A stretch of DNA of 64,000 bases from Diphasiastrum complanatum (lineage: Eukaryota; Streptophyta; Lycopodiopsida; Lycopodiales; Lycopodiaceae). The stretch covers positions 48,972,546 to 49,036,545 of the forward strand of contig CM055107.1 in NCBI GenBank assembly GCA_029204225.1, read 5' to 3'. Both the position numbers and the translations under genes were made by a program. Below are positions 1-10,719 of this stretch, piece by piece (the stretch's first letter is position 1; each line of letters begins with the position of its first letter). Under the pieces are notes generated by a model. That model saw only the letters and a list, made by a program, of their open reading frames with translations. It searched no databases and had not been told where the DNA came from.

Positions 1-200
1 ACACGTGTGAAATCAACATGATATCAGAGTCTACCTAAGGTTACCATTCATTTCTTGCCTTTATATGTAGACCAGCATACGCCATCCTAAATGGTTGTAG
101 AAGGCCACAAAGCTCCTCAAGCGGAGGAGCAAGAATCTGGGGCTCGGGAGACCGAGTTCGAGATTTTTATGAAGGATTATCTCTGACCGAAAGGAATAAA
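1..200. other. Window edge, unassigned
   Basis: No gene is supported here. The first ten bases (ACACGTGTGA) match the palindrome found in the LTRs near 12.5, 17.4 and 27.9 kb, so the edge may be the inside of another LTR. A GAGTTCGAGAT stretch near 151-165 resembles a pol III B box, but no convincing A box or tRNA fold was seen. Confidence 0.3.
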
Positions 201-1148
201 ATGAAATTTCTATGCCTTTTCGAAGGAGAATCCGGACAAGAGAGGGTTCCGCAAGATGCACCAAGTGAAGAATCTGCCAACCGTTATTATGATGTTAACG
301 AGAATGGTAGTGTTATAAAAAATGTACGAGGCAATGTTGTAATTTGCCGAATTAGAGAGCTTGCCATGAAATACTTTGGAAATGACTTGTTTAACCTTTG
401 GGCTAATCAAGATGAGGACAACAAAGATAGAATCATTGCCATGTTGCATGAAGAATTTAATCAAGATGAAAAATTTGATAGAAATTGGGCCTTAACCAAT
501 ATGTGCACTCAGATTAGGCACAAACAACAAGCCGCAAGGAGGATGATTAGAGCAGGAAGGCGGAGACCCGGTTGGGCTTCCAAAAAAGATTGGCGCAAAG
601 TTGAGGTGGAACAAAAAAATCCCAATCTCGATCGGTTTGCGCAACAAAGGGAGGGTACGCGGTCAAGGATTGCCCTATTGGGGCATTCACATCTTGGTTC
701 GGGGGGCAAAGCCAATACCTGGGCCCAATTTGTAAGTAATTTTCTTTTTATTTCATCTTAAGCAAAATTTATATTGTTTTTATTTTATGTTATTGTTCTA
801 TTCACTAATCAATGTTGGTTTTGTGACTTTAGATTAATGATTTCGGAAGGCCTTTTACGAAAGCCGAATACAAGATTGGGTATCAACAAGGATACTCGGC
901 TTTGTGCATCACATGAAAGAAAAAGGGATATTGCCATTGGTAAGAATTATTTTTTTATTGATTTTTGTGCTTTAGAATTACTACATCTAAAATGTGTTTA
1001 ATCTAATGCTTGTATTTTTTGAATTTTGTAGAGAGGATCCACATCAAGTGCACCAAGCAGAGAGGCCGATGATGAAAACGTTCCATTGGATCAAGGGGAG
1101 GAAGAAGAAGGTGAAGGTGAAGATGCAAATTCCATTGAAGATAATTAA
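201..1148 (+). pseudogene. CACTA accessory protein (TnpA / Transposase_24-like), one frameshift
   Basis: Three exons are inferred: 201-731, 833-939 and 1032-1148, each intron starting GTAAG and ending TAG. Exon 1 encodes a basic protein with RYYDVNENGS near the N-terminus, then FGNDLFNLW, a long IRHKQQAARR helix, GRRRPGWASKKDWRKVE and SHLGSGGKANTWAQF. Exon 2 continues INDFGRPFTKAEYKIGYQQ, and exon 3 is a very acidic tail rich in Glu. Exon 2 is 107 bases long, one short of keeping frame, so a single-base deletion near the GYSAL segment breaks the gene. The layout matches the plant Ptta/En/Spm accessory family (Transposase_24), which binds subterminal repeats of CACTA elements. Two diverged relatives lie at 9247 and 32681. 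The family name rests on pattern recall, not a search. The start at 201 is the first ATG in frame; the true start could lie in an upstream exon. Confidence 0.6.
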
Positions 1149-1637
1149 GTATCTATTTAGTTTATCATGTAATGTGATAGATAAGTTGGGGCTTTTGATA
1201 CCCCATTTTTGAATCTATGTACTCTTTCTTTATCATAAGTATAAAAGTTTTTTGTAATTTTGTACATGATTGTCTTTGTATCGATTTTGTATATGATTGT
1301 CTTTGATATCAAACAAACAATGATTTATTTATGAGCATATTGAAACATACCTCATTGTCTCCCTTGATGATTGTTGATACTTGTGATTGGTCTTCTTTTG
1401 ATGGCCTATCAACATCAACACCAACACCAACACCAACATGAAATAGTTAGTAAGTTAAGTAATATATAAATTACAATTAAAAAAACAAATGTAACATTCT
1501 CTATCATACAATCTAAAAAACCATCAACTCACATTAGTTACAATATGCACATTAGTTACAATATGTTTTTCATAATGAATCTAAATCTAATAGATCCAGC
1601 ATATATTTAGCTTCAAAAACTAAATCTTAAATAATGT
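1149..1637. other. AT-rich flank, no gene seen
   Basis: This stretch is the likely 3' UTR and internal non-coding part of the CACTA element. A short CAACAC microsatellite lies near 1410-1437. Nothing else was recognised. Confidence 0.4.
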
Positions 1638-1674
1638 ATGGGTCTGTTCCCGCAACCTTTTTTTTGCAGAAAAA

Positions 1675-2230
1675 AAACTACGTGGCAATGCCATGCCCTT
1701 TCATTTTTTTTGGCACGCGTGGCAATATTTCAGGGGGAGAGATTTTTTGATTGCCATGCATGGACAGAAAATGAAATGGCGTGGCACTACCACACGTGGC
1801 ACTGTCGCACACCTTTTTTTTTTTTTGCCACGCGTGGCAATAAAAAATGATTGTCCCTGGAATATTGCCACACATGGCAAAATTCCAAGAATTTGCGTGA
1901 CACTGCCATTCGTGGTAGTGCCACGGCCTATTTAATCCAGCAATAATTTCTCCGGTAGCCTTGTCGTGGTTGTGCCATGCATTTGAATTTTGAACAATTT
2001 GCCGCCGGGAGGGAACGTTAGTGCTGGATTTTGTACTTGTGTGGCTTAGCCACATGTGGTTGTGCCACGTGGCCATTGCCACGCTTGTTGCCATGCCATA
2101 GCCACGCGATTTGCCACGTGAAACCAAATTGCGCGATTTGCCACGTGAAACCAAATTGGTCTGCAATGCATCATGTGTTGTTTGCGTGGCTATGAGCATG
2201 GCAAACAACAGTTATTTGTTGTTGTGTGTA
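1675..2230. repeat. Subterminal palindrome array, core GCCACGCGTGGC
   Basis: More than a dozen copies and half-copies of TGCCACG / CGTGGCA occur in both orientations, several as full palindromes such as the one near 1713-1727. The CpG-rich array stands out from its AT-rich surroundings. It lies downstream of the TnpA-like gene, the place where subterminal binding sites of CACTA elements sit. A possible element end is the TTTGTTGTTGTG near 2215-2226, which resembles the ends proposed at 11259 and 34636. The open frames across this array on both strands are by-products of the repeat, not genes. Confidence 0.6.
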
Positions 2231-2289
2231 GAGTCATAGCAAAGTTTACCCATGCAGGTTGAGCAAGTACGGCTGACACCAATTTACTC

Positions 2290-2580
2290 TCTTCTTAACT
2301 TGATTTTGTGGGACAATCAAGGACATCCTCGAAGCTGGAATTAGGGGATTCAACTTTTTCATATTTGATGTCAAATGGTTCAAAGTTATTTGCAATGGTC
2401 CCAATGCAACTGTCAAGAAAGATGAGAATGGTTATTTTGTCATTGACTCCACAAAGTTTTGGATGGATCAAAGAGATAGATTTGTTCTTTCCCAGTCGGC
2501 AGGTACATTTCTTTTATGTCTTCAAGATGTCTATGCTTGTTTGTTGTCAATCAATCGATTTTAAATGTACTGCAAAAAAT
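2290..2580 (+). pseudogene. CACTA transposase C-terminal fragment (DUF4216-like)
   Basis: One frame reads ILEAGIRGFNFFIFDVKWF, then KVICNGPN, VKKDENGYFVIDSTKFW and RDRFVLSQSAG. After a one-base shift it continues RQVHFFYVFK. This spacing (FDV-x-W-F/Y, VK-DE-G, then D-x-FVL-x-SQ and QVFYV) matches DUF4216, the C-terminal domain of plant TNP2-type CACTA transposases. No upstream transposase domain is present, so this is an isolated exon. The assignment is from motif memory and the fragment is short. Confidence 0.5.
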
Positions 2581-2599
2581 GTATATTGTGTGTATACTC

Positions 2600-4240
2600 A
2601 AGCAATTGTATCACATATATAGATACTATTTATAAGTCAATATTTAATTTTGGAAAAAAAGGAGGTTGTTTTAGAGCCTGAAACGTGAGTTTTTGAGTAA
2701 GATGGAGGTCATGGGACTGGAGATGTGCATATGTTGTTGAACGGATTTCAATTCCAGTAGCACTTGTAAAAACCTTTGTCCTTCCAACAACCAAGCAACC
2801 AGAAAAGGAATCTACATGCAAGCTCATGTATAGGTCAAGGTATTTCATTCTACTAGCGCATCAATGTGTTGATTTTTTTTGTGAAACACATTGTAAGGAT
2901 GTAGGATATGATAGTTCATATAGTTGTTGCTTTCTAGTCAACTTTCTTATGCAAATGTTGTTGATTTTTATTTGATGTATTTGAGGTGTTTTGATTTTTT
3001 TTCAACACCTTTTGAAAATCACCAATGAGGAGATTTTGAAAACTACTTATATTCATATTCAAGTGCCTAGTTATCTTACCTTGGGTTGCATGCACATGTA
3101 TCCTAATCTTAGTCCAATAGTTCCTATGAGATTTGTATCGAGGAAACTCAAATTGAGATTTTGAATTGATTGGAAAATTTCTAGGAAAATAAAATTTAGC
3201 ATTGTCCACCAATTTTTAAAAATCCTGAAAAGTTGCAATTTTGGCCTTGCTTTGCAAAGGTATTACTATGTAACTATTTTTTGAGGTTGGTATTAAAAGA
3301 AAGTCAACATTGATGGCCAAAATGTGGTGGCGGTCTAAACTTTTAAGGCTTGGCTTGGTTGTTAGGGCTTTTAAAGCTAGGGCTTGGATGTTAGGCATTC
3401 CAAGTGAAGTCTTCCAAATGTTGAAATCTCAAATTTTGCACATGTAAGTTTTCTTTGATTTTGTTCCCATATGAGTTCATGTAAAAACCTCTTATCATTT
3501 CCAAATACAGGGATCTCACATGTTTTTAAAATTGCAAACATGTTGTTTAGTGTGTTGAAATGTAGTATGCTTTATTGGATCAATTTATTACATGCAAAAA
3601 ATAACATAGCATGCATGCATAGAGAGAACAAAAAACAACTTTAATTGGCTATTGCATGCTTAATTGTGAACATCGAGATTATAGTAATCATGTATGTGAG
3701 TAGGAGACTTAAAAGATGACACATGCTTGATTTCACATGTTCTAGTTTTTTCTCCTTCGTATTGTGCTCTCGCATGCTTGAATGATCAAATATGACAATT
3801 GAGAATATATTTTGGTAATTTCTTTGTCAAAAGATATTTATTGTATCTAATAGTGTCTTGTTTTGCATGATATATACAAAATGTCTTCCATATATCGGAT
3901 GAAGATTTGATTGACTTTTTAGAGATGCGTCTGGAAGATTACATGATTGATGGTTGGCGAAAATTATCCAAACTCACGAATATTGTAAAGCTAATAACTT
4001 AGATATTGATCATAATTATTGTGAATACTAGTCGTAATAATTTTGAATACTAGTCATGATTAAAGTGTATACCACCAATATGGACTACAGCAAACCTATA
4101 TGTAGAAACACAAGGAGATTGAAGGATGCCCATATACTTAGATAGAAAGATCCCAACAAATAAATACCCTACATAAGTAATAGTGACCATCTAGCAAATA
4201 TCCTCGGATGGAAAATGTGTAACAGTAAGGGCTAAAGGCG
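2600..4240. other. Unassigned AT-rich DNA
   Basis: No coding sequence, LTR or repeat could be supported. Short open frames on the minus strand between 2630 and 3398 show no recognisable motif and look incidental. The segment is probably old transposon debris. Confidence 0.4.
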
Positions 4241-4246
4241 CATGAA

Positions 4247-4753
4247 TCATGTCAGAACCGTAGAAATATCATGAGGCAGGTCACAAACCTCAAGCAGAGA
4301 TTCATGGAGTAAAGCTAAAGAAGATACAACCTGATCACCAATAGCTAGGGAACCATCAAACGTTGACCCGTGAAGAACCCAATAGAAATCAGTAGAAACA
4401 TCGACCATAACGGACTCAATAGATAGAGATATAGAGACCAATGGAGAAGGTATTGCACCAACCACTAAACCAGGAGGGCTAAGGTGCAGAGATCCATGGA
4501 GTAAAGTGAACGAAGATACAACCTGATCACCAATAGCTAGGGAGCCATCAAACGTTGACCTGTGAAGAACCCCATAGAAATCAGCAGGAACATCGGCCAT
4601 AACGGACTCAAGAGATAGAGATATAGAGACCAATGGAGAAGGTATTGCACCAACCAGCAAAGCAGGAGGGCTATCTAAGGTATGTGCAAAAGAAATAGTA
4701 GAAATACCACCAAGGTATATGGCCTCGATCTCAATGAAAATAGGAATGACCAC
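4247..4753 (-). CDS. Unknown ORF built on a 64-residue tandem repeat
   Basis: A 168-codon frame on the minus strand contains two copies of a 64-residue unit with SPLVSISLS, ESVM-x-DV, DFY-x-VLH and STFDGSLAIGDQVVSS. At the DNA level the units are offset by exactly 192 bp (compare 4411 with 4603), which keeps the frame, and the copies differ at scattered sites. No family was recognised. It could be a fragment of a longer polyprotein whose other parts are lost, or a chance frame in a duplicated non-coding segment. The in-frame period and absence of stops are the only support for coding. Confidence 0.3.
   Translation of the reverse strand: MVIPIFIEIEAIYLGGISTISFAHTLDSPPALLVGAIPSPLVSISLSLESVMADVPADFYGVLHRSTFDGSLAIGDQVVSSFTLLHGSLHLSPPGLVVGAIPSPLVSISLSIESVMVDVSTDFYWVLHGSTFDGSLAIGDQVVSSLALLHESLLEVCDLPHDISTVLT
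4287..4674. repeat. 192-bp direct tandem duplication, two copies
   Basis: Two adjacent units starting near GAGATTCATGGAGTAAAG and GAGATCCATGGAGTAAAG run to matching CAGGAGGGCT ends. They are highly similar with scattered substitutions, showing a fairly old local duplication. Confidence 0.8.
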
Positions 4754-5319
4754 CGTATACGATATCTATGAATCAAGGCATATAGGTGCAACGCACGCAG
4801 AAACAACCTATAAATCCGAAGCAACATCAATCTGAGGAAGAGGACCCATGGATGGTGAAAGTGATGTACTCTAAATGGAAAGAAAAGTTTTATCCCTGAG
4901 CCTTTAAAATCCCAAATATCCATCAGTTTTTAATTGATATTCCACATATTTCAATGGATGTCAGCTTTTGAAAAATCATGCCTTCTAAAAATTTTCATCT
5001 AAAAAATGCTGCTTTCTAAAATCATGCAATTATCAAAGATTGGCGGTTCTTATATTCCCTAGCCTTATTAAAGAATACTGCATTAAACGGAACTATTTTT
5101 TATTAGCTAAATTATACTCATCATATTAAAAGAATTTATTATAAGTCTTCAAACATCGATGTTAGCGGCATCCAACTACTGGGAATCAACATATAGGCTC
5201 GCTCCAACAATGGACATACCCATATAAGATTCCCATCAATTTCTTAAATTGCTAAATTAAAAAAATAGTGGGATTTCATAGTCATAGATTTTTGAGGATA
5301 TTTCGAGGTCCCCATCTCT

Positions 5320-6200
5320 AGATCCCTGAACCCTAGACTCTAGACCCTAAAGCCTAAAGCCTAAACCATGAACCCTAGACCCTAAACCCTAACTCCTAGG
5401 CCCTAAACCCTAACTCCTAGACCATGAACACAAAATCAATAATCCTAAATCCTAAACCATAAACCCTAAATCCTAAACCCTAAATTCTAAACGATAAATT
5501 CCAGACCCTACACCACCTGAGACCCTAAACCCTCCTTAAGTCAGAAACATAAACCCTAAATCTTACAACCTAAACTCTAGACTCTAAACCCTAGAATCTG
5601 AACCATGAATCCAAAATCTTAAACCCCAAACCCTTTACCCCAAATCCTAGATCCTAAACTCTAAAGTACAAATCCAAAACTCTGGACCCTGAAGCCTAAA
5701 CCCTAAACCATAGACTCTAGACCATGAACTCAGAAATCTTAAATCATGAATTCCAAACCCTAAAACCTAGACCCTAAAACCTAAACCCTACATCCTAAAC
5801 TCTAGAATCTTAAGCTTAAATCCCAAACCCTAAATCCCAGGCCCTAAATCCTAAACCCTAAATCCTAGAACCTTAATCTTAAATTCCAAACCCTAAACCC
5901 TACACTCTCAACACTCAATCCTAAACCGTGAATGTAAATCGTACACCCTCAATCCTAGACCCAAAATCTTAAATCCTAAAATCTGAACCATGAACCCTCG
6001 ACTCTAAACTCTAAATTACTTTCCCTAAATCCTAAATCCTAAACCCTAGAATCTTAATGTTAAATCCCAAACCTTTTACCCTACACCATGAACCCTAAAA
6101 TCTAAACTATAAACACTAGACCCTAAATCTTAAATCCTAAACTCTAAATCCTAAAACCTAGAACATTATCCTAAACTCTTATTTCTAAATCCTAGACCCA
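5320..6200. repeat. Degenerate telomere-like tract, C-rich strand (CCCTAAA variants)
   Basis: For about 880 bp the plus strand is built from imperfect 7-9 bp units of the type CCCTAAA, CCTAGAC, TCCTAAA and CCATGAA. CCCTAAA is the C-rich strand of the Arabidopsis-type plant telomere repeat. Runs of perfect units are short and variants dominate, so this is an old interstitial telomere-like satellite rather than a functional telomere. Confidence 0.8.
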
Positions 6201-6555
6201 ATAACATGATTATGGTTTCTGATATGCATGTCAAGCTTAGTGGCAGCCTTCATTTGCTATATGTGTATTTAATCTGTTTATCACATGTTGCTTTCTAATG
6301 TTGCTTGTGATCCATTGTTACTTGACAACGTGGATCGATGCAAATGGCAAGTCTAGATTCATGTTCTTCTTCAGACGATGAGACTGGACCATCACAGATT
6401 GGATTAGAGGCCTGGCTACACCAGAGAATACCATGCCCATGTACACAATGTAAGTGTGCATTGCGACAAGAGTGACGTATTGCTATATCACACGTTCGCA
6501 TGTATGGACGGATCAAGAGAGAGTGATTATTTGTGCGGCCCAAAGTCAGTTCTTC
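6201..6555. other. No gene seen
   Basis: A minus-strand open frame crosses this stretch and runs into the subterminal repeats at 6556. It shows no recognisable motif and is not called. Confidence 0.4.
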
Positions 6556-6559
6556 CACA

Positions 6560-6950
6560 ATAACATATCGCGCAAATTTTGACGTCTGCGTCCGACGTAT
6601 GCTCAAAAATTTCATAATCCATTGCAATCCGACACATCGAGTTTCGACGTCCCAGTAAAAAATTCGAAAATCACAGTTCGACGATCTGGAAATCTGGGCT
6701 ACAACCAATTTTTCAAAGGCACGTCGGAGTCCACCATGTCGGATTCCAACTTGCAGACATGGATATGACCTGTCACAGAATACGTGTCATCCGACGTGGA
6801 CGTTAGAATCCGACGTGTGTTGGATTCTGACTTCCACGTCAGCATGCCAAAAAAGCCTGTCCACGACATCTGGCACATTTATCCGGGCTTGAATGGGCAC
6901 AGATGTCGGATTCCGATGTCTGTTTCAATCTTCCAATTCACGCAATCCAG
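6560..6950. repeat. Left subterminal repeat array (GTCGGATTCC / TCCGACGT)
   Basis: Multiple direct and inverted copies of TCCGACGT, GTCGGAGTCC, GTCGGATTCC and AATCCGACGT are present. The same motif fills 10720-11180 and 34190-34560. In CACTA elements such arrays are bound by the TnpA-type protein; that role is inferred here. Confidence 0.65.
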
Positions 6951-7139
6951 CGTCTTCTCTTTCACTTTGTCTTTTGCAGATTTGAACGTCTTTGGAGCGA
7001 TTGAGGGCGATTGAGGGCGATCAGTATCTGAGGGCTTGAAGATCAGTGCTTGAAGGTGCTTGAAGATCATTGTTTGACATTGGTGTTTGATTTTTGTTTG
7101 TTTTGTTTTTTGTTTATTGTTTGAGATTGATGTTTGTTT

Positions 7140-7632
7140 GTTTGTTTAAAGAGGAGATAGAGAGTGTGAATGATAAAAAGAGATGAAGAGAGAGAGAGAG
7201 TGTGTGTGTGTGTGTTTTAATTTTGCATTAATTTAAAATGGTTTTGAATGGTCTTGTAATAGATTATTAGTATTATTTAGGATAGTAGATTTATGATTAT
7301 TATATTTGTAATTTGTGAGAGAGAAAGGGAGAGAAGAGGTGAAGTGTACAGGTATGGTTGAAGATATTGAAAGATTTTGGAGTCTTTTTTTTTAAAATAA
7401 AGTTTTGAGAGAGAGAGAGAGAGAGAGTGTGTGTGTGTTTTCTATAATATATTGTGATAGTGTTTATAATAGATTAATTTTTGACAGTGTTTATAATAGA
7501 TTGTTAAAATTATTTGAGATAATGTTTAACATTTTGCATTGTTGTAGAATTTAAGATTATAGATAAATACTTAATCTTAGGTAGTAATAGATTGTTAGAT
7601 TTTTAGTTATTTAAGACTAAGAATGATAGGTG

Positions 7633-7664
<32 letters not shown>

Positions 7665-7708
7665 TGTTTGTAAACATGTTAATCATTTTACATTGATTTA
7701 AGATTTAA

Positions 7709-7751
<43 letters not shown>

Positions 7752-7938
7752 GATAGAGAAGATCAAAAAGGGAAGAAGTGTGTATGTATTGTGTCTTGTA
7801 TTTTGAATTTAAGATAATGAAAAAGGAGAGAGAGAGTGTGTGTGATTTGATTAAGATTCAGGGTAGTAGATGAATAGATTGTGTGTGTGTGTGTGTTTTC
7901 AACATTTTGCATTGATTTAAAATTTAAGATGTGAGAGA

Positions 7939-8002
<64 letters not shown>

Positions 8003-8439
8003 ATGTGTGTGTGTACATGTGTACATGTGTGTGTGTGTGTGTTTTATTATGCATTAGTTTAGGGTATTTAAGAGTGATAGATAAATAAATAGTGTTTGAT
8101 ATAAAATTATAAATATTGTTATTAATAGATTGTTAGAATTATTTAAGATAGTGTATGTGTGTTTGAGAGGATGTGTATGTGTTTTGAAATTTGCATTGAT
8201 TTATAATTTAAGCTAATAGACAAATAGATGTAGATAGTGTTGGGTAGTAATAGATTGTTAAATTTATAATGTGTGTGTGAGAGAAAGAGAGAGAAAAAAA
8301 AAAAAAAAAGAGAAAAAAGAGAGAAAAAAAAGATTTGTGTGTGTGTTTAACATTTTGCATTGAGATTATAGATAAATACATAGTCTATGGTAATAATAGA
8401 TTGTTAGATTTATATTTGTTTTGGACTAAGAATAATAGA

Positions 8440-8481
<42 letters not shown>

Positions 8482-8720
8482 TGTGTGTGTTTGTGAACAT
8501 GTGTAATATTTTACATTGATTTAAGATTTGAGAGAGAGAGAGAGAGAGAGAGTGTGTGTGTGTGTTTTGTATTATGCATTAGTTTAGGGTATCTAAGAGT
8601 GATAGATAAATAAATAGTGTTTGATTGAATTTATGTTGGATTTTTAGAGAGAGAGGGAGAGAGAGTGTGTATGTGTGTGTGTGTTTTGATTAAGATTTAT
8701 AGTAGTAGATGACTAGATAG
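7140..8720. repeat. Compound GA/GT/TA microsatellite block with a repeated AT-rich spacer
   Basis: At least eight (GA)n tracts, mostly followed by (GT)n, alternate with a recurring AT-rich spacer. The spacer contains TTTTGCATTGATTTAAGA, TAATAGATTGTTAGA and AGTGATAGATAAATAAATAG. A long (TA)n lies near 7943-7978. The order GA-GT-spacer recurs irregularly, so the block is a higher-order minisatellite made of microsatellites. Related blocks lie at 20391-20650 and, reverse-complemented, at 43140-43640. Confidence 0.8.
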
Positions 8721-8739
8721 TGTTTGATGGTAATTGTAT

Positions 8740-9246
8740 GTTTGAATTTGCTTATAATAATGGTTCAATTATCTAATATAATGTTATTTTTCAATTGCTT
8801 GTGCATGTGACAAAAATATTCAAAAAAAAGAGAGCAAGCGTTGTTTCAATTTGTTTCAAGTTTGTGTTGTTTCAATTTGTTTTATTATTAGAATACGTTA
8901 TCTAACATAGTAAGAAATTGAATGTAATTCATAAGTTTCATTTTGCTCAAAGCAATATCATATTTTATCGCACAAGTACAAAACACAAGTAGCATAAAAT
9001 TATTGTATGATTTTAATGTTTTAATTTTTAGATATACCTATTCTTATACATTTTGCTTACATGATTCTTATGCCAATCCTGGTGTAGGTTCGAGCTCTAC
9101 ACGCATATCTCTCTTCTTTTGTGAACACATGTATGAAAGTCCCACTCCAATATGCATTAAAGTTCTGTAGTAGATTTTTTTTTCTACTTCATTTCAATAT
9201 ATTAGGGTTTATTGTAATGTATTGTATGTTTATGAATGTAGTAATC
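8740..9246 (+). repeat. Conserved 5' flank of the TnpA-like gene
   Basis: From about 8975 to the ATG at 9247 the sequence is nearly the same as 32410-32680 upstream of the paralogous gene. From 8750 to 8975 it matches 20710-20965. It probably holds the promoter and untranslated leader of the TnpA-like gene. No clear TATA box was singled out. Confidence 0.5.
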
Positions 9247-10240
9247 ATGTCGGGGTCAGGCAGTGGTGAAAGCTCAAGAGACTTTGTAGAAAATTTATAT
9301 GAATCATCAACTCCCGAGCAAAGAACACAACTGCAAAATATGCTTAGCCAAAATGAGGGTGGTCCCTCACAAAAGGCCGCGGCTCCCGCCCCCACCAAAG
9401 AGTCATCCACAAATCCTTATTATGATGTGGATCCTCAAGGCAATATAATTTCCAATAGAAAAGGAAGGGTGGTTTTGGACCGACTCTATTCTTTATGCCA
9501 ACATCATTTTGGCAACATATTATTTAGTAAATGGTCCGAACAACCTGCCGTCGATAAATGACAGGTTATTGGTACCCTTCGTGACGAATTCCAACAAAAC
9601 GAGGAATTCGAGGAGAAGGAAATTCATAAGCATATGAGCTTATGGATTAGGCATCGTCATGATATGGCATGACGAGCTTATAGGGACGGGCAATCCAAGC
9701 CTTCATGGTGTTCAAGAAGTGATTGGAACCATGTAAAAGCGGATGAATGAACACCAGATAAATACAAGATTCAAAAAGATGTTGCGGCCGTTAGGATGCA
9801 TGGGATAGGCAATCTAGGTTGGGCTCGAGCAGAAAGACAGGATTGCAAGCAAGTATGGTAAGTGAACTTACACTACTCTTATAGTTTATCTTTGCTTTTA
9901 TATGCTTTTATTATTTAATATGCATTGTGACTAGCTGCTTCAAACGTAGCCCTAAATTAATTTCAACTTCAATTGAATGCATGGATAGTTGGCGGACTAT
10001 GGACTCTGCCAACTAAGGAGGAGTACGAATTTGCCTTCAGGGAATCGTACGACACATTAGTCAGCAAACTTAAGAGAGAGGGTCATCCTCCAAATGTAAG
10101 TATTAGTTTTTGTATTTATACTAATGTGGTTTGTATTTCGACGTCAATTTTATTTAATTTAATACGATCAAGCATTAAATATTAATGTAGTATGTTTGCT
10201 TGTGTTCATGCAGACTGGATGTCACGACGACGACGAGTAG
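9247..10240 (+). pseudogene. CACTA accessory protein (TnpA-like), copy 2, three in-frame stops
   Basis: Inferred exons are 9247-9857, about 9990-10095 and 10214-10240, with GTAAGT donors. Exon 1 starts MSGSGSGESS and carries TKESSTNPYYDVDPQGN, FGNILFSKWSEQ, WIRHRHDMA, SKPSWCSRSDWN and MHGIGN. Exon 2 has LPTKEEYEFAFRESYD and EGHPPN. Exon 3 ends with acidic HDDDE and TAG. Exon 1 is broken by TGA at 9559, 9670 and 9748. At all three places the copy at 32681 has CGA, so each stop is a C-to-T change at a CpG. Domain order parallels the gene at 201. It is the only protein gene in this CACTA element, and its expected role is binding the flanking subterminal repeats. As it stands it cannot make a full protein. 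Confidence 0.65.
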
Positions 10241-10719
10241 ATTAGGTCTATAAGTTTTAGTTGATGTTAGATCTAGAAAGACTCGTGCAACATTAAAGCA
10301 CCAAGTTTGTGATACATTAATTCATATTATGAAATATTATTATTGCAAATGATCGTGCTATACTGACATTGCTTTTATATATGCAATGTTTTTTTTTTCA
10401 AAAATTGCAATGTCAAATTTAGGGATGTGGATTGACGTAATAATCAACTAAGAAATGTCGGATTATCTAAATGAAATTTATGATGTGCACAAAGCAATGC
10501 AATAAAGTATTGTCATTCATAATGAACATGAAGTAATGCAATAAAATACAAAATGAAAAGTACCTCATGCTTAGTTTGTTGTTTGATCCAAATGTTGAAT
10601 GCAACTCAAAAATATTGTTTTAAAAACAATTCAAAAACATCGCTTCTCCAAGAACAGCCCGAGATAAATGCGCGCGATGTTTTTTACGCATTCTTTATTT
10701 ATTTTTATCCAATTTGGGA
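10241..10719. other. 3' flank of the TnpA-like gene, no gene seen
   Basis: AT-rich sequence that is also present after the copy at 33.6-34.1 kb (shared segments such as the GATCGTGCTATA region near 10351). It belongs to the CACTA element; no separate feature was found. Confidence 0.5.

Noticed and set aside
1678-2208. A 176-codon minus-strand frame across the GCCACGCGTGGC array
   Set aside because: Its His/Trp/Thr-rich repetitive protein is a by-product of the palindromic repeat; the plus strand is open too, and no start context or domain supports it.
5320-6200. True telomere at this site
   Set aside because: Units are too degenerate and are flanked on both sides by ordinary transposon DNA.
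7763-8026. Minus-strand frame of His/Thr/Ser/Leu and Ile/Tyr repeats
   Set aside because: It is a translation of GA, GT and TA microsatellites.
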